DNA from: Blautia schinkii
GTDB lineage: Bacteria > Bacillota > Clostridia > Lachnospirales > Lachnospiraceae
Assembly (NCBI RefSeq): GCF_013304825.1
Contig: NZ_JAAWUO010000015.1
Coordinates: 46,780-110,779, forward strand
Length of the DNA: 64,000 nucleotides
Direction of reading: 5' to 3'
This document shows positions 43,603 through 51,143 of the stretch, piece by piece. Under the pieces are notes generated by a model. That model ran no database searches. It saw only the letters and a program-made list of their open reading frames with translations, and was not told the origin of the DNA. The first letter of the stretch is position 1; the number at the start of each line of letters is the position of its first letter. The translations under genes were made by a program, and so were the position numbers.

Positions 43603-45093
43603 ATGCCAGTTTTTGATTTCAGTGCAGCACCGGCAGATAATAATGAGAAAAAAAGCCAGTGCACATATACAACATTCCATTCCAATGAAACAACAGCAAC
43701 ACCGGAGAAACCGGTGCTGATCCTGGATAACAGCAAGAGAGAGTGGAAACATCATTCCTGCGGATATTTTTCAAATCCGGCGAAACAGACAGCTTTTGAG
43801 TTTAAAGAAGATGACGGTGTTTTTCCGGCAGATATCCGAAAGATTGATTCCCGTTTCACAAGCCTGATCAAATGGCTCGGGGAAAACCACATCAACATCC
43901 GCCTTTCCGGAAAGAATACAGATGAAGGATATGCAGTCTACAAGATCCGGGAGATTGCGTTTGGCGGAGGAACCAAGCTTTCTGCTGAGGATGGATTTCT
44001 TCAGTTTATGATCGACCGTCTTTTTGCAAGTAGCGCACCTGCAGAAGGAAAGGAGGATGATGAGGATGATGAGGACGGCGATGATATGAAGCTGACCAGC
44101 ATCCAGAGTATCACGGATTTTATGACCTGTGCGGGAAAGACCATGCCTGACAACATCCGTCTCTGGGCAAGACGTAATCTTGCAGTTGCCCGTTCTCACG
44201 AGGTTTCCCAGGAGGAGAGACGTCATGCACAGCGTGCACTTTCTATTATGATGAACATTCAGTGGAAGCATAATTATTTTGAATCCATTGATCCCGAGGA
44301 AGCACGTCGTATACTGGATGAGGAACTTTATGGAATGGAGCGTGTAAAACAGAGGATCATTGAGACGATCATCCAGATCAACCGTACCCATACACTTCCT
44401 GCATACGGACTTCTTCTTGTGGGACCGGCAGGAACCGGTAAATCTCAGATTGCTTATGCAGTTGCAAGAATCCTCAAGATGCCGTGGACAACACTGGATA
44501 TGAGTTCCATCAACGATCCGGAGCAGCTGACAGGAAGTTCACGTGTCTATGCCAATGCGAAACCTGGAATCATTATGGAAGCTTTCTCCATGGCAGGAGA
44601 GTCCAACCTTGTATTTATCATTAACGAGCTTGACAAGGCTGCATCAGGAAAAGGTAACGGAAATCCGGCAGATGTGCTCCTGACTCTTCTGGATAATCTT
44701 GGGTTTACAGACAATTATATGGAATGCATGGTTCCGACTGTTGGCGTTTATCCGATCGCGACAGCTAATGACAAAGCTCAGATCAGTGCACCTCTGATGT
44801 CCCGTTTTGCAGTGATCGACATTCCGGATTACACACCGGAAGAAAAGAAGATCATATTTTCAAGATTTGCACTTCCGAAAGTGCTGAAACGCATGAGCCT
44901 GAAACAGGAAGAGTGTATTGTAACAGAGGAAGCACTGGATGCAGTAATCGAAAAATTTGCAGATACCACAGGAATCCGTGACCTTGAGCAGGCAGCAGAG
45001 CACATTGCGGCAAATGCACTGTATCAGATCGAAGTGGATCATGTAAAAGCTGTTACCTTTACACCTGAGATGGTAAGAGATCTTCTTGATTAA
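43603..45093 (+). CDS. Lon-like AAA+ ATPase without protease domain
   Basis: This 496-residue protein has an N-terminal half I do not recognise (about 1-235), including an acidic stretch of Glu/Asp around 145-160, and a C-terminal AAA+ module related to Lon. Features are ELYGMERVKQRIIETI, Walker A GPAGTGKS (274-281), a Walker B written IINELDK with Asn341 where Asp is normal, and sensor/lid sequence to the end (IRDLEQAAEHIAANAL). The protein stops where the Ser-Lys protease domain of Lon would begin. GAAAGAGGAG precedes the ATG. It may be a remodelling ATPase rather than a protease; no partner is evident from its neighbours. Confidence 0.85.
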   Translation: MPVFDFSAAPADNNEKKSQCTYTTFHSNETTATPEKPVLILDNSKREWKHHSCGYFSNPAKQTAFEFKEDDGVFPADIRKIDSRFTSLIKWLGENHINIRLSGKNTDEGYAVYKIREIAFGGGTKLSAEDGFLQFMIDRLFASSAPAEGKEDDEDDEDGDDMKLTSIQSITDFMTCAGKTMPDNIRLWARRNLAVARSHEVSQEERRHAQRALSIMMNIQWKHNYFESIDPEEARRILDEELYGMERVKQRIIETIIQINRTHTLPAYGLLLVGPAGTGKSQIAYAVARILKMPWTTLDMSSINDPEQLTGSSRVYANAKPGIIMEAFSMAGESNLVFIINELDKAASGKGNGNPADVLLTLLDNLGFTDNYMECMVPTVGVYPIATANDKAQISAPLMSRFAVIDIPDYTPEEKKIIFSRFALPKVLKRMSLKQEECIVTEEALDAVIEKFADTTGIRDLEQAAEHIAANALYQIEVDHVKAVTFTPEMVRDLLD

Positions 45094-45111
45094 AAATATC
45101 AGGATAATATC

Positions 45112-45179
45112 GCAATCAGGGATTGCCTCCGGCGAAGGAAAAGAGTATAATGGAATAAATATATGTGCGCGTGAACGCA
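45112..45179 (+). promoter_or_regulatory. Promoter with dyads upstream of the LacI-type gene
   Basis: TTGCCT (45123-45128), a 17-base spacer and TATAAT (45146-45151). GCAATC-AGG-GATTGC (45112-45126) overlaps the -35, and GCG-TGAA-CGC (45169-45178) lies just downstream of the start point. Both could be autoregulatory operators. Confidence 0.5.
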
Positions 45180-45211
45180 AAATGCAAAAATAAACGCTTG
45201 GAGGATAAGAT

Positions 45212-46243
45212 ATGGCAGTTACATTACAGCAGATTGCAGAAGCTGCGGGGGTTTCAAGAGGTACTGTGGACAGAGCATTGAACAACCGCGGCCGCATCCG
45301 TCCTGAAGTAGAAGAGAAGATCAAGAGGATCGCCCAGGAAATGGGATATCAGCCCAGTCGTGCAGGCCGTGCCCTTGCTATGGCGAAACGAAAGATCCGG
45401 ATCGGTGTGATCCTTCAGTATATGAAAACACCTTTTATGCAGCAGGTTTTAAAAGGAGTTATGACAGCTAAAGAAGAGGTAGAGAGCTTTGGCGGAACAG
45501 TAAAGATCTATGAGATCGAAGGTGTGGAACCTGAGAAAGTAATGGCGGCTATGGAAGAGCTGAGAGAAGAAGGGTTTAATGGAATTGCCATGACTCCGTC
45601 TGAAGATCAGCTTCTGAAAGCCAGGATCAATCAGTACAGTGAAGAATATGGGATTCCTGTGGTAACATTTAATGCGGATCTGGAAGACACAAAGAGGCTT
45701 TGTTTTGTGGGTCAGGATACATTTCAGTCCGGCCGTGCGGCGGCAGGCCTGATGAATGAGATGACAGGTGGAAAAGGACAGGTGGTCATTATTTCAGGAC
45801 AGGTGGCCAACCCTGGACTTATCAGCAGGCAGAAAGGTTTTACTACGGAGATCAAGGATAGCTTTCCAGGGCTTGAGGTCGTTGATATACGATATTCTTA
45901 TGATGATGAGTGGGTTGCATCCAAGATCGTGGAAGAACTTCTGGAGATTTATCCGGAACTTACCGGTATTTATATCACGGGTCATGGTGTAAAGGGTGTT
46001 TGCCAGACTTTGAAGAAACTGGAAAAAAACAGCTCCATACATGTGATCGCCAATGATTTTCTGGAAGAAAATAAAAAATGGCTTCAGGATGGCACAATCA
46101 ATTTCCTGATCGGGCAGGATGCAGCAGTTCAGGGTCATTCACCTGTAATGATCCTGTTTCAGCTTCTGTTTGACAGTAAAAAGCCGGAGAAGGAATTTCA
46201 GTATACAGATATTGTGATCCGAACGAAATACAATATGAGCTGA
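45212..46243 (+). CDS. LacI-family transcriptional regulator
   Basis: This 343-residue regulator has the LacI helix-turn-helix (VTLQQIAEAAGVSRGTVDRA, residues 2-21), the hinge region SRAGRALAMAKR, and a sugar-binding type 1 periplasmic domain of the ribose-binding kind (GVILQYMKTPFMQQVLKGV; GIAMTPSEDQLLKARI; VVTFNADLEDTKRLCFVGQD). TTGGAGGATAAG precedes the ATG. The substrate is unknown. The next gene is a carbonic anhydrase, so no target operon lies beside it. Confidence 0.9.
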   Translation: MAVTLQQIAEAAGVSRGTVDRALNNRGRIRPEVEEKIKRIAQEMGYQPSRAGRALAMAKRKIRIGVILQYMKTPFMQQVLKGVMTAKEEVESFGGTVKIYEIEGVEPEKVMAAMEELREEGFNGIAMTPSEDQLLKARINQYSEEYGIPVVTFNADLEDTKRLCFVGQDTFQSGRAAAGLMNEMTGGKGQVVIISGQVANPGLISRQKGFTTEIKDSFPGLEVVDIRYSYDDEWVASKIVEELLEIYPELTGIYITGHGVKGVCQTLKKLEKNSSIHVIANDFLEENKKWLQDGTINFLIGQDAAVQGHSPVMILFQLLFDSKKPEKEFQYTDIVIRTKYNMS

Positions 46244-46274
46244 ACCGAAGCTGATAATAAATGAGGGAACTTAG

Positions 46275-46778
46275 ATGAATTATAAAAATGTAAAAATTGC
46301 AGAGGGTGCCAGGATTGCCAGGCAGTCTGTGATCGTAGGTGATGTAACGATTGGGCGTGACAGCTGCGTGCTGTACTATGCAGTGATCCGGGGTGATGAT
46401 GCTCCGGTTGTGATTGGTGAGGAGACTAACATTCAGGAAAACTGTACTATCCATGTCAGCCACAACATGCCGACACATATTGGAAATAATGTCACAATAG
46501 GACATAACGCGGTAGTTCACGGCTGCACCATCGGAGACCGCACCCTGATCGGGATGGGTGCGGTGCTTCTTGATGGCGCGAAGATCGGCAGTGACTGCAT
46601 CATAGGTGCAGGAAGTCTTGTTACCAAAAATACCGTGATTCCCGACGGTTCTCTTGTAATGGGAAATCCGGCAAAAATCAAACGTAATCTTACCTGGGAA
46701 GAGAAACTTGGGATTATGGAAAACAGCAAGGAATATCTTACTGTGTCTGAGGAAATGAAGAACCAGGAAATATTGTAA
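46275..46778 (+). CDS. Gamma-class carbonic anhydrase-like hexapeptide protein
   Basis: This 167-residue left-handed beta-helix protein is built from hexapeptide repeats. The three metal-binding His can be placed in IHVSHN, TIGHNAVVHGC, matching gamma-carbonic anhydrases and the YrdA/PaaY group. GAGGGAACTTAG precedes the ATG. It would interconvert CO2 and bicarbonate or act as a related acyl-CoA-linked enzyme; the gamma class often needs activity tests. Confidence 0.88.
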   Translation: MNYKNVKIAEGARIARQSVIVGDVTIGRDSCVLYYAVIRGDDAPVVIGEETNIQENCTIHVSHNMPTHIGNNVTIGHNAVVHGCTIGDRTLIGMGAVLLDGAKIGSDCIIGAGSLVTKNTVIPDGSLVMGNPAKIKRNLTWEEKLGIMENSKEYLTVSEEMKNQEIL

Positions 46779-46822
46779 AACATTTATGATATTACCCGGA
46801 TCGGATAAATTCCTTTTAATTT

Positions 46823-48205
46823 TTATTTATCAATTACTTCAATTGGTGTATCATCCCGGGCATCCAGATCATTGATATATTTCTTTGTTTCCTTTACGAT
46901 TACATTGGACAGAAGCAGTACCGCGATCAGGTTTGGAATGGCCATCAGTGCATTCAGGATATCAGCGATTGTCCATACCAGATTCAGGGAGATCACCGGT
47001 GCAATGGCAGCTACCACAATGTACAGCACACGATAAGGGATGAGCCCTTTTTTTCCGGAAAAATACTCTACACATCGTTCACCGTAGTACGCCCAGCCAA
47101 GAACTGTTGAATAGGCAAAAGAAATAATTCCGACAACCAGGATCACAGGGCCAAGTACCGGGATCTGTTGAAAAGCAAGAGTTGTGAGAACACCGCCATC
47201 TGTGATATTGCCCATATCAATAGAAGGATTTTTCATAATGCTGGTGACAAGAACAAGGCCTGTCATGAGGCAGACAACAACGGTATCCCAGAAAGTTCCG
47301 GTGCTGGAAACAAGAGCCTGACGGACAGGATTTCTTGTCTGGGCAGCAGCGGCAGCAATAGGAGCAGAACCCATACCGGATTCATTGGAAAAAAGTCCTC
47401 TTGCGATTCCATACTGCATGGCCATCATAATGCCTCGTCCAACAAGACCACCTGCAGCAGCACCCGGGGTAAATGCCAGTTTACAGATGGTTTTTACTGC
47501 AGGAATAATAAAGTCAGAATTGATTCCCAGGATGATGATGCATCCGATCACATAGAAAAAAGCCATAAACGGAACAAGACGTTCACAGACAGTTGCAATG
47601 GATTTGATTCCGCCGAAAATAACAAGGGCAGTGAGAATGGCAACTGCAATTCCAATCGCTGCAGGCGGGATGTGAAGATTTTCATTGCATACTGTTGCAA
47701 TGGCATTAACCTGTGTGGCACATCCGATACCAAAAGAAGCGAAACCTCCGAAGAATGCAAAGAGAAGGCCCAGCCAGCGCATATTCAGGCCACGTTCCAG
47801 TGCATACATGGCGCCGCCCTGCATACGTCCGTCTTTTGTTTTGACACGGTATTTTACTGCAATAAGGGATTCACTGTATTTGGTAGCGATTCCGAAAACA
47901 CCGGTAAGCCAACACCACAGCACCGCACCAGGGCCGCCAAGTGCAATGGCCGTTCCGACACCAATGATATTTCCCGTTCCGATAGTGGAAGCCAGAGCAG
48001 TTGTCAGAGCACCAAACTGGCTGACTTCGCCTTCGGAATTTGTGTCCTTGGTAACTGACAGGCGGATGGCAGTGCCGATCTTTCGCTGGATCACTCCGGT
48101 ACGGATTGTCATAAAAATATGCGTTCCCAGAAGCAAAATGATCATCCACCAGCCCCACACCAGACTGTCTATCTGGTTTATTACATTTCCGATTGCATTC
48201 ATCAT
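46823..48205 (-). CDS. AGCS-family sodium/amino acid symporter
   Basis: This 460-residue polytopic protein belongs to the alanine/glycine:cation symporters. Signature blocks are TALASTIGTGNIIGVGTAI, GGPGAVLWCWLTGVFGIATKY, RMQGGAMYALERG, and GLFSNESGMGSAPIAAA. AAAGGGAGGAGAT precedes the ATG pair at the start. It has its own promoter at 48329-48357 and a strong leader hairpin. Alanine or glycine is the expected substrate. Confidence 0.95.
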   Translation of the reverse strand: MMNAIGNVINQIDSLVWGWWMIILLLGTHIFMTIRTGVIQRKIGTAIRLSVTKDTNSEGEVSQFGALTTALASTIGTGNIIGVGTAIALGGPGAVLWCWLTGVFGIATKYSESLIAVKYRVKTKDGRMQGGAMYALERGLNMRWLGLLFAFFGGFASFGIGCATQVNAIATVCNENLHIPPAAIGIAVAILTALVIFGGIKSIATVCERLVPFMAFFYVIGCIIILGINSDFIIPAVKTICKLAFTPGAAAGGLVGRGIMMAMQYGIARGLFSNESGMGSAPIAAAAAQTRNPVRQALVSSTGTFWDTVVVCLMTGLVLVTSIMKNPSIDMGNITDGGVLTTLAFQQIPVLGPVILVVGIISFAYSTVLGWAYYGERCVEYFSGKKGLIPYRVLYIVVAAIAPVISLNLVWTIADILNALMAIPNLIAVLLLSNVIVKETKKYINDLDARDDTPIEVIDK

Positions 48206-48252
48206 AGAAATCTCCTCCCTTTCTCAAAGCGAAATTCCTGCAGAAATAACAT

Positions 48253-48293
48253 AAGGGCGTACAGACACAGGAAAACATGTGCTGTACGCCCTT
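48253..48293 (-). promoter_or_regulatory. Leader hairpin of the AGCS symporter gene
   Basis: AAGGGCGTACAG (48253-48264) pairs perfectly with CTGTACGCCCTT (48282-48293). It lies in the 5' leader on the minus strand, about 30 bases after the predicted start point and 47 before the start codon, and has no T-run. Confidence 0.6.
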
Positions 48294-48328
48294 GTACGTT
48301 ACGCTCTTTTGTTGTAGTTATTACGATG

Positions 48329-48357
48329 ATTATACAGGAATCCGAAACAGGATGCAA
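48329..48357 (-). promoter_or_regulatory. Sigma-A promoter of the AGCS symporter gene
   Basis: Reading the minus strand, TTGCAT (48357-48352), a 17-base spacer and TATAAT (48334-48329). Confidence 0.75.
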
Positions 48358-48447
48358 CTGAAAAAACAGAAATTACGCCGAAAATTTGTGGCAAGTGTTT
48401 GGTGATTTTCTCAAAGTTATCACGGCAAAGAGAGATGCAGGATATTT

Positions 48448-49833
48448 TTATGCTTCCGGGATTTTCTGAATGATCGTTCTGTTTATAACGACCAGGAATA
48501 TAACTGATACGATCAGTGAGCAAATCTCAGCGATCGGGAATGACCACCATACTGCATGGAGTCCGCCGATAGAAGACAGAATATATGCTGCAGGTACCAG
48601 TACGACCAGCTGACGCATAATGGATACGATCATGCTGAAAATAGCTTTTCCAAGAGCCTGGAAAACAGTTCCTGCAATAATGCAGAACCATGCGATCAGA
48701 TAATGGATTCCAATAATACGCAGGGCAGGAATTCCGATAGCAAGCATATCTTCAGATGCACTGAACAGTCCCAGGAGAGTCTTTGGTATAAACTCAAAGG
48801 CAAGGAAGCCGATGAAGGTAAAACAGAATGCGATAAACATGCTGACTTTGACAGTCTGGATCATACGTTTTCTATGACGTGCGCCGTAGTTATAGGCGAT
48901 GATCGGTGTGATACCGTTATTGAGGCCAAATACAGGCATAAAGAAAAAGCTCTGCAGTTTAAAGTAAACGCCAAATACAGCGGTTGCTGTTACTGTAAAG
49001 TTTACCAGGATCAGGTTCATGGAATAGGTCATGACAGAGCTGATGGACTGCATGATAATGGATGGAATACCTACTGCATAAATATGACCGATAATCTGCG
49101 GCTCCGGGCGGAAGCCATGGAAACTGAGACGGACCTCATGATTAAATTTATGGTTGCAAAGCCCGGCAACGATACAGGCGATACACTGACCAATCACAGT
49201 AGCAACAGCAGCACCTGTTACGCCCATTTTCGGAGCACCAAGAAGACCAAAGATCAGGATCGGGTCAAGGATGATGTTGGTGATGGCACCGCATAACTGG
49301 GAGGTCATGCTGAAAATGGTTTTTCCGGTGGATGTAAGCAGTCGTTCAAAGAAGAACTGACCAAAAAGGCCAAAGGAAAAGATCATAACTGTGCTTAAGT
49401 ATTCGATTCCGAATTTCATGATCTCAGGATCGGAACTGTGTAGCTGGCTGGCATAAAAAGGTTTTACTACAGTAAGTCCAAGAACCAGGAATACCAGATA
49501 GCTTAATGCGTAAAGAAAAGCTGCATTGCTGGCTGTGCGGTTGGCTTTGTCAAAATTCATTTCCCCAAGTGATTTGGAAAGCAGCGCGTTCATACCAACT
49601 CCGGTTCCGGCACCTACCGCAATAAGAAGTGTCTGCAGCGGGAAAGCCATGGAAACTGCAGTCAGTGCATTCTCGGACAGCATGGCTACAAAGACGCTGT
49701 CCACAATGTTGTATAAAGCCTGCACCAGCATGGAGATCATCATAGGCAGGGACATGTTCAGCACAAGCTTCCCTACGGGCATTGTGCCCATCTTGTTTTC
49801 TGCTATGGGAGCAGATGTACTTTTTTGATTCAT
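48448..49833 (-). CDS. MATE-family multidrug/solute exporter
   Basis: This 461-residue protein has twelve predicted helices and MATE landmarks: LNMSLPMMISMLVQALYNIVDS at the start (read as two blocks), GMNALLSKSLGE, and FRPEPQIIGHIYAVGIPSII. It exports cationic compounds using an ion gradient. CCGGAGGAAGT precedes the ATG. The gene is intact, unlike the MATE relic 5 kb to the left. It is transcribed alone from a promoter at 49916-49944. Confidence 0.93.
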   Translation of the reverse strand: MNQKSTSAPIAENKMGTMPVGKLVLNMSLPMMISMLVQALYNIVDSVFVAMLSENALTAVSMAFPLQTLLIAVGAGTGVGMNALLSKSLGEMNFDKANRTASNAAFLYALSYLVFLVLGLTVVKPFYASQLHSSDPEIMKFGIEYLSTVMIFSFGLFGQFFFERLLTSTGKTIFSMTSQLCGAITNIILDPILIFGLLGAPKMGVTGAAVATVIGQCIACIVAGLCNHKFNHEVRLSFHGFRPEPQIIGHIYAVGIPSIIMQSISSVMTYSMNLILVNFTVTATAVFGVYFKLQSFFFMPVFGLNNGITPIIAYNYGARHRKRMIQTVKVSMFIAFCFTFIGFLAFEFIPKTLLGLFSASEDMLAIGIPALRIIGIHYLIAWFCIIAGTVFQALGKAIFSMIVSIMRQLVVLVPAAYILSSIGGLHAVWWSFPIAEICSLIVSVIFLVVINRTIIQKIPEA

Positions 49834-49872
49834 ACTTCCTCCGGTTTAGTGTTTGATAAATATTGGCTAAAT

Positions 49873-49903
49873 AGTGCAGCGGACAAAGAATATCCGCTGC
49901 ACT
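49873..49903 (-). promoter_or_regulatory. Hairpin at the 5' end of the MATE transcript
   Basis: AGTGCAGCGGA (49873-49883) pairs perfectly with TCCGCTGCACT (49893-49903). With the promoter at 49916-49944 the transcript would begin a few bases before this stem, so the message starts with a stable hairpin. Confidence 0.6.
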
Positions 49904-49915
49904 GTCTAATTGGAT

Positions 49916-49944
49916 ATATTAGCATGAAAATGGACAGCTTTCAA
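49916..49944 (-). promoter_or_regulatory. Sigma-A promoter of the MATE gene
   Basis: Minus strand TTGAAA (49944-49939), a 17-base spacer and TAATAT (49921-49916). The remaining sequence from 49945 to about 50125 is AT-rich and I see no gene in it. Confidence 0.65.
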
Positions 49945-50129
49945 TAGTGAAATAAGGTGTCCTGTGAAACAGGCATTTTTTCTTTCTGGAAATCAACTGC
50001 TGCAGAACGGTTCTGTGATGAAAAATAAGAGGCATTTTTAAGCATTAAAATGGTAATGTTTTTCTTGTGTACAGTGGAACATGAGAGTATAATAACATTA
50101 CATTAATGCTTTGGAATAAGTGTAAAAGC

Positions 50130-50135
50130 TATAAT
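50130..50135 (+). promoter_or_regulatory. Putative -10 element ahead of the c-di-GMP riboswitch
   Basis: TATAAT (50130-50135) lies just upstream of the aptamer. The -35 region is poor (TTGGAA at 50111 is too close). Confidence 0.5.
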
Positions 50136-50139
50136 AGGA

Positions 50140-50210
50140 AAATCGGCAAAGCAGACGAAAGTCTGTGACGCAAAGCTACAGGGCCTGTAAAATGGTAGCC
50201 AGTTGCATGA
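50140..50210 (+). ncRNA. Cyclic di-GMP-I (GEMM) riboswitch aptamer
   Basis: The sequence has the GEMM-I hallmarks in order: a closing stem GCAA (50146-50149) with TTGC (50203-50206), a CAGAC-GAAA-GTCTG arm with its GNRA tetraloop, the conserved TGACGCAAAGCTACAGGGCC core, and the tetraloop-receptor side ending in ATGGTAGCCAG. This class binds cyclic di-GMP. A terminator follows 14 bases later, so control is by transcription termination. The direction (on or off) cannot be decided by eye. It governs the gene set beginning at 50328. Confidence 0.95.
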
Positions 50211-50219
50211 AATGGTGTG

Positions 50220-50246
50220 CGCTGTCTGTGGGACAGCGTTTTTTTT
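50220..50246 (+). terminator. Expression-platform terminator of the c-di-GMP riboswitch
   Basis: CGCTGTC (50220-50226) pairs with GACAGCG (50232-50238), followed by eight T. It lies 82 bases before the first gene. Confidence 0.9.
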
Positions 50247-50327
50247 GACGATGTCATTTCATAAACATAACCATAATGATTTTAGCAGGAATTTAAGTTT
50301 GAAAAAATAGCAGGAGATAGAAGGAAA

Positions 50328-51143
50328 ATGAAAGGAAAAAGAGTGATCGCAGGCATTCTGCTTGTGGGAATTTTAGCGGTCACCCTGACAGGGTGTAAAA
50401 ATACAGACAGCAGTAAAAAAGAAACCGAAAAGCCGGTCATAACGCTTGGAAGTGACAATTATCCGCCATACAATTACCTGAATGAGGATGGTGTACCGAC
50501 AGGTATAGATGTAGAACTGGCTACAGAAGCCTTCAAAAGAATAGGCTATCAGGTGAATGTTGTCCAGATTGACTGGGAAGAGAAAAAAGAACTGGTGGAG
50601 AGCAGAGAGATTGATTGTATCATGGGCTGCTTTTCCATGGAAGGACGCCTTGATGATTACCGTTGGGCAGGACCATACATAGCAAGCCGTCAGGTGGTAG
50701 CAGTAAACGAGAACAGCGATATTTATAAGCTGAGCGACCTGGAGGGAAAGAATCTTGCAGTCCAGTCTACAACCAAACCGGAAGGCATCTTTCTGAACCG
50801 TACGGATGAAAGAATCCCAAAGCTTGGAAATCTGATCAGTCTTGGTCACAGGGAACTGATCTATACGTTTCTGGGGAAAGGGTATGTGGATGCAGTTGCC
50901 GCACATGAGGAATCGATTGTCCAGTATATGAAAGATTATGATGCAAGCTTCCGTATCCTGGGAGAACCTCTGATGATCACCGGGATAGGAGTTGCTTTTG
51001 CAAAAAATGATGACAGAGGAATCTATGAGCAGTTGGAACAGACTCTGGAAGAAATGCGTCAGGATGGTACATCCCTGAAAATTATTGGAAAATATCTGGA
51101 TGATCCGGAGAAATATCTGGAGGTGGATAATCTTGGATATTAA
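50328..51143 (+). CDS. Family 3 solute-binding lipoprotein
   Basis: This 271-residue lipoprotein has a signal peptide ending in the lipobox LTGC (Cys23) and one PBPb/SBP_bac_3 domain: ITLGSDNYPPYNYLNEDGVPTGIDVELATEAFKRIGYQV in outline, then IDCIMGCFSMEGRL. These usually bind polar amino acids. There is no permease or ATPase nearby; the next gene, overlapping by 11 bases, is a hybrid sensor kinase. A role as an extracellular sensor subunit for that kinase is therefore more likely than transport, though unproven. Expression is under the c-di-GMP riboswitch. Confidence 0.88.
   Translation: MKGKRVIAGILLVGILAVTLTGCKNTDSSKKETEKPVITLGSDNYPPYNYLNEDGVPTGIDVELATEAFKRIGYQVNVVQIDWEEKKELVESREIDCIMGCFSMEGRLDDYRWAGPYIASRQVVAVNENSDIYKLSDLEGKNLAVQSTTKPEGIFLNRTDERIPKLGNLISLGHRELIYTFLGKGYVDAVAAHEESIVQYMKDYDASFRILGEPLMITGIGVAFAKNDDRGIYEQLEQTLEEMRQDGTSLKIIGKYLDDPEKYLEVDNLGY

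Noticed and set aside
47168..48058. A 296-codon + strand frame opposite the AGCS symporter gene
   Set aside because: Composition is Ser/Cys/Asn-rich and unlike a protein; the minus-strand frame is an unmistakable symporter.
48206..48450. Possible glycine riboswitch ahead of the AGCS symporter
   Set aside because: I could not find the paired conserved cores of glycine aptamers; only a simple 12-bp hairpin is present.
48556..49296. A 246-codon + strand frame opposite the MATE gene
   Set aside because: Antisense to a well-supported transporter with no domain of its own.
49964..49988. CCTGT-GAA-ACAGG followed by T-run as a + strand terminator
   Set aside because: The stem is short and no + strand transcript is expected to end there.
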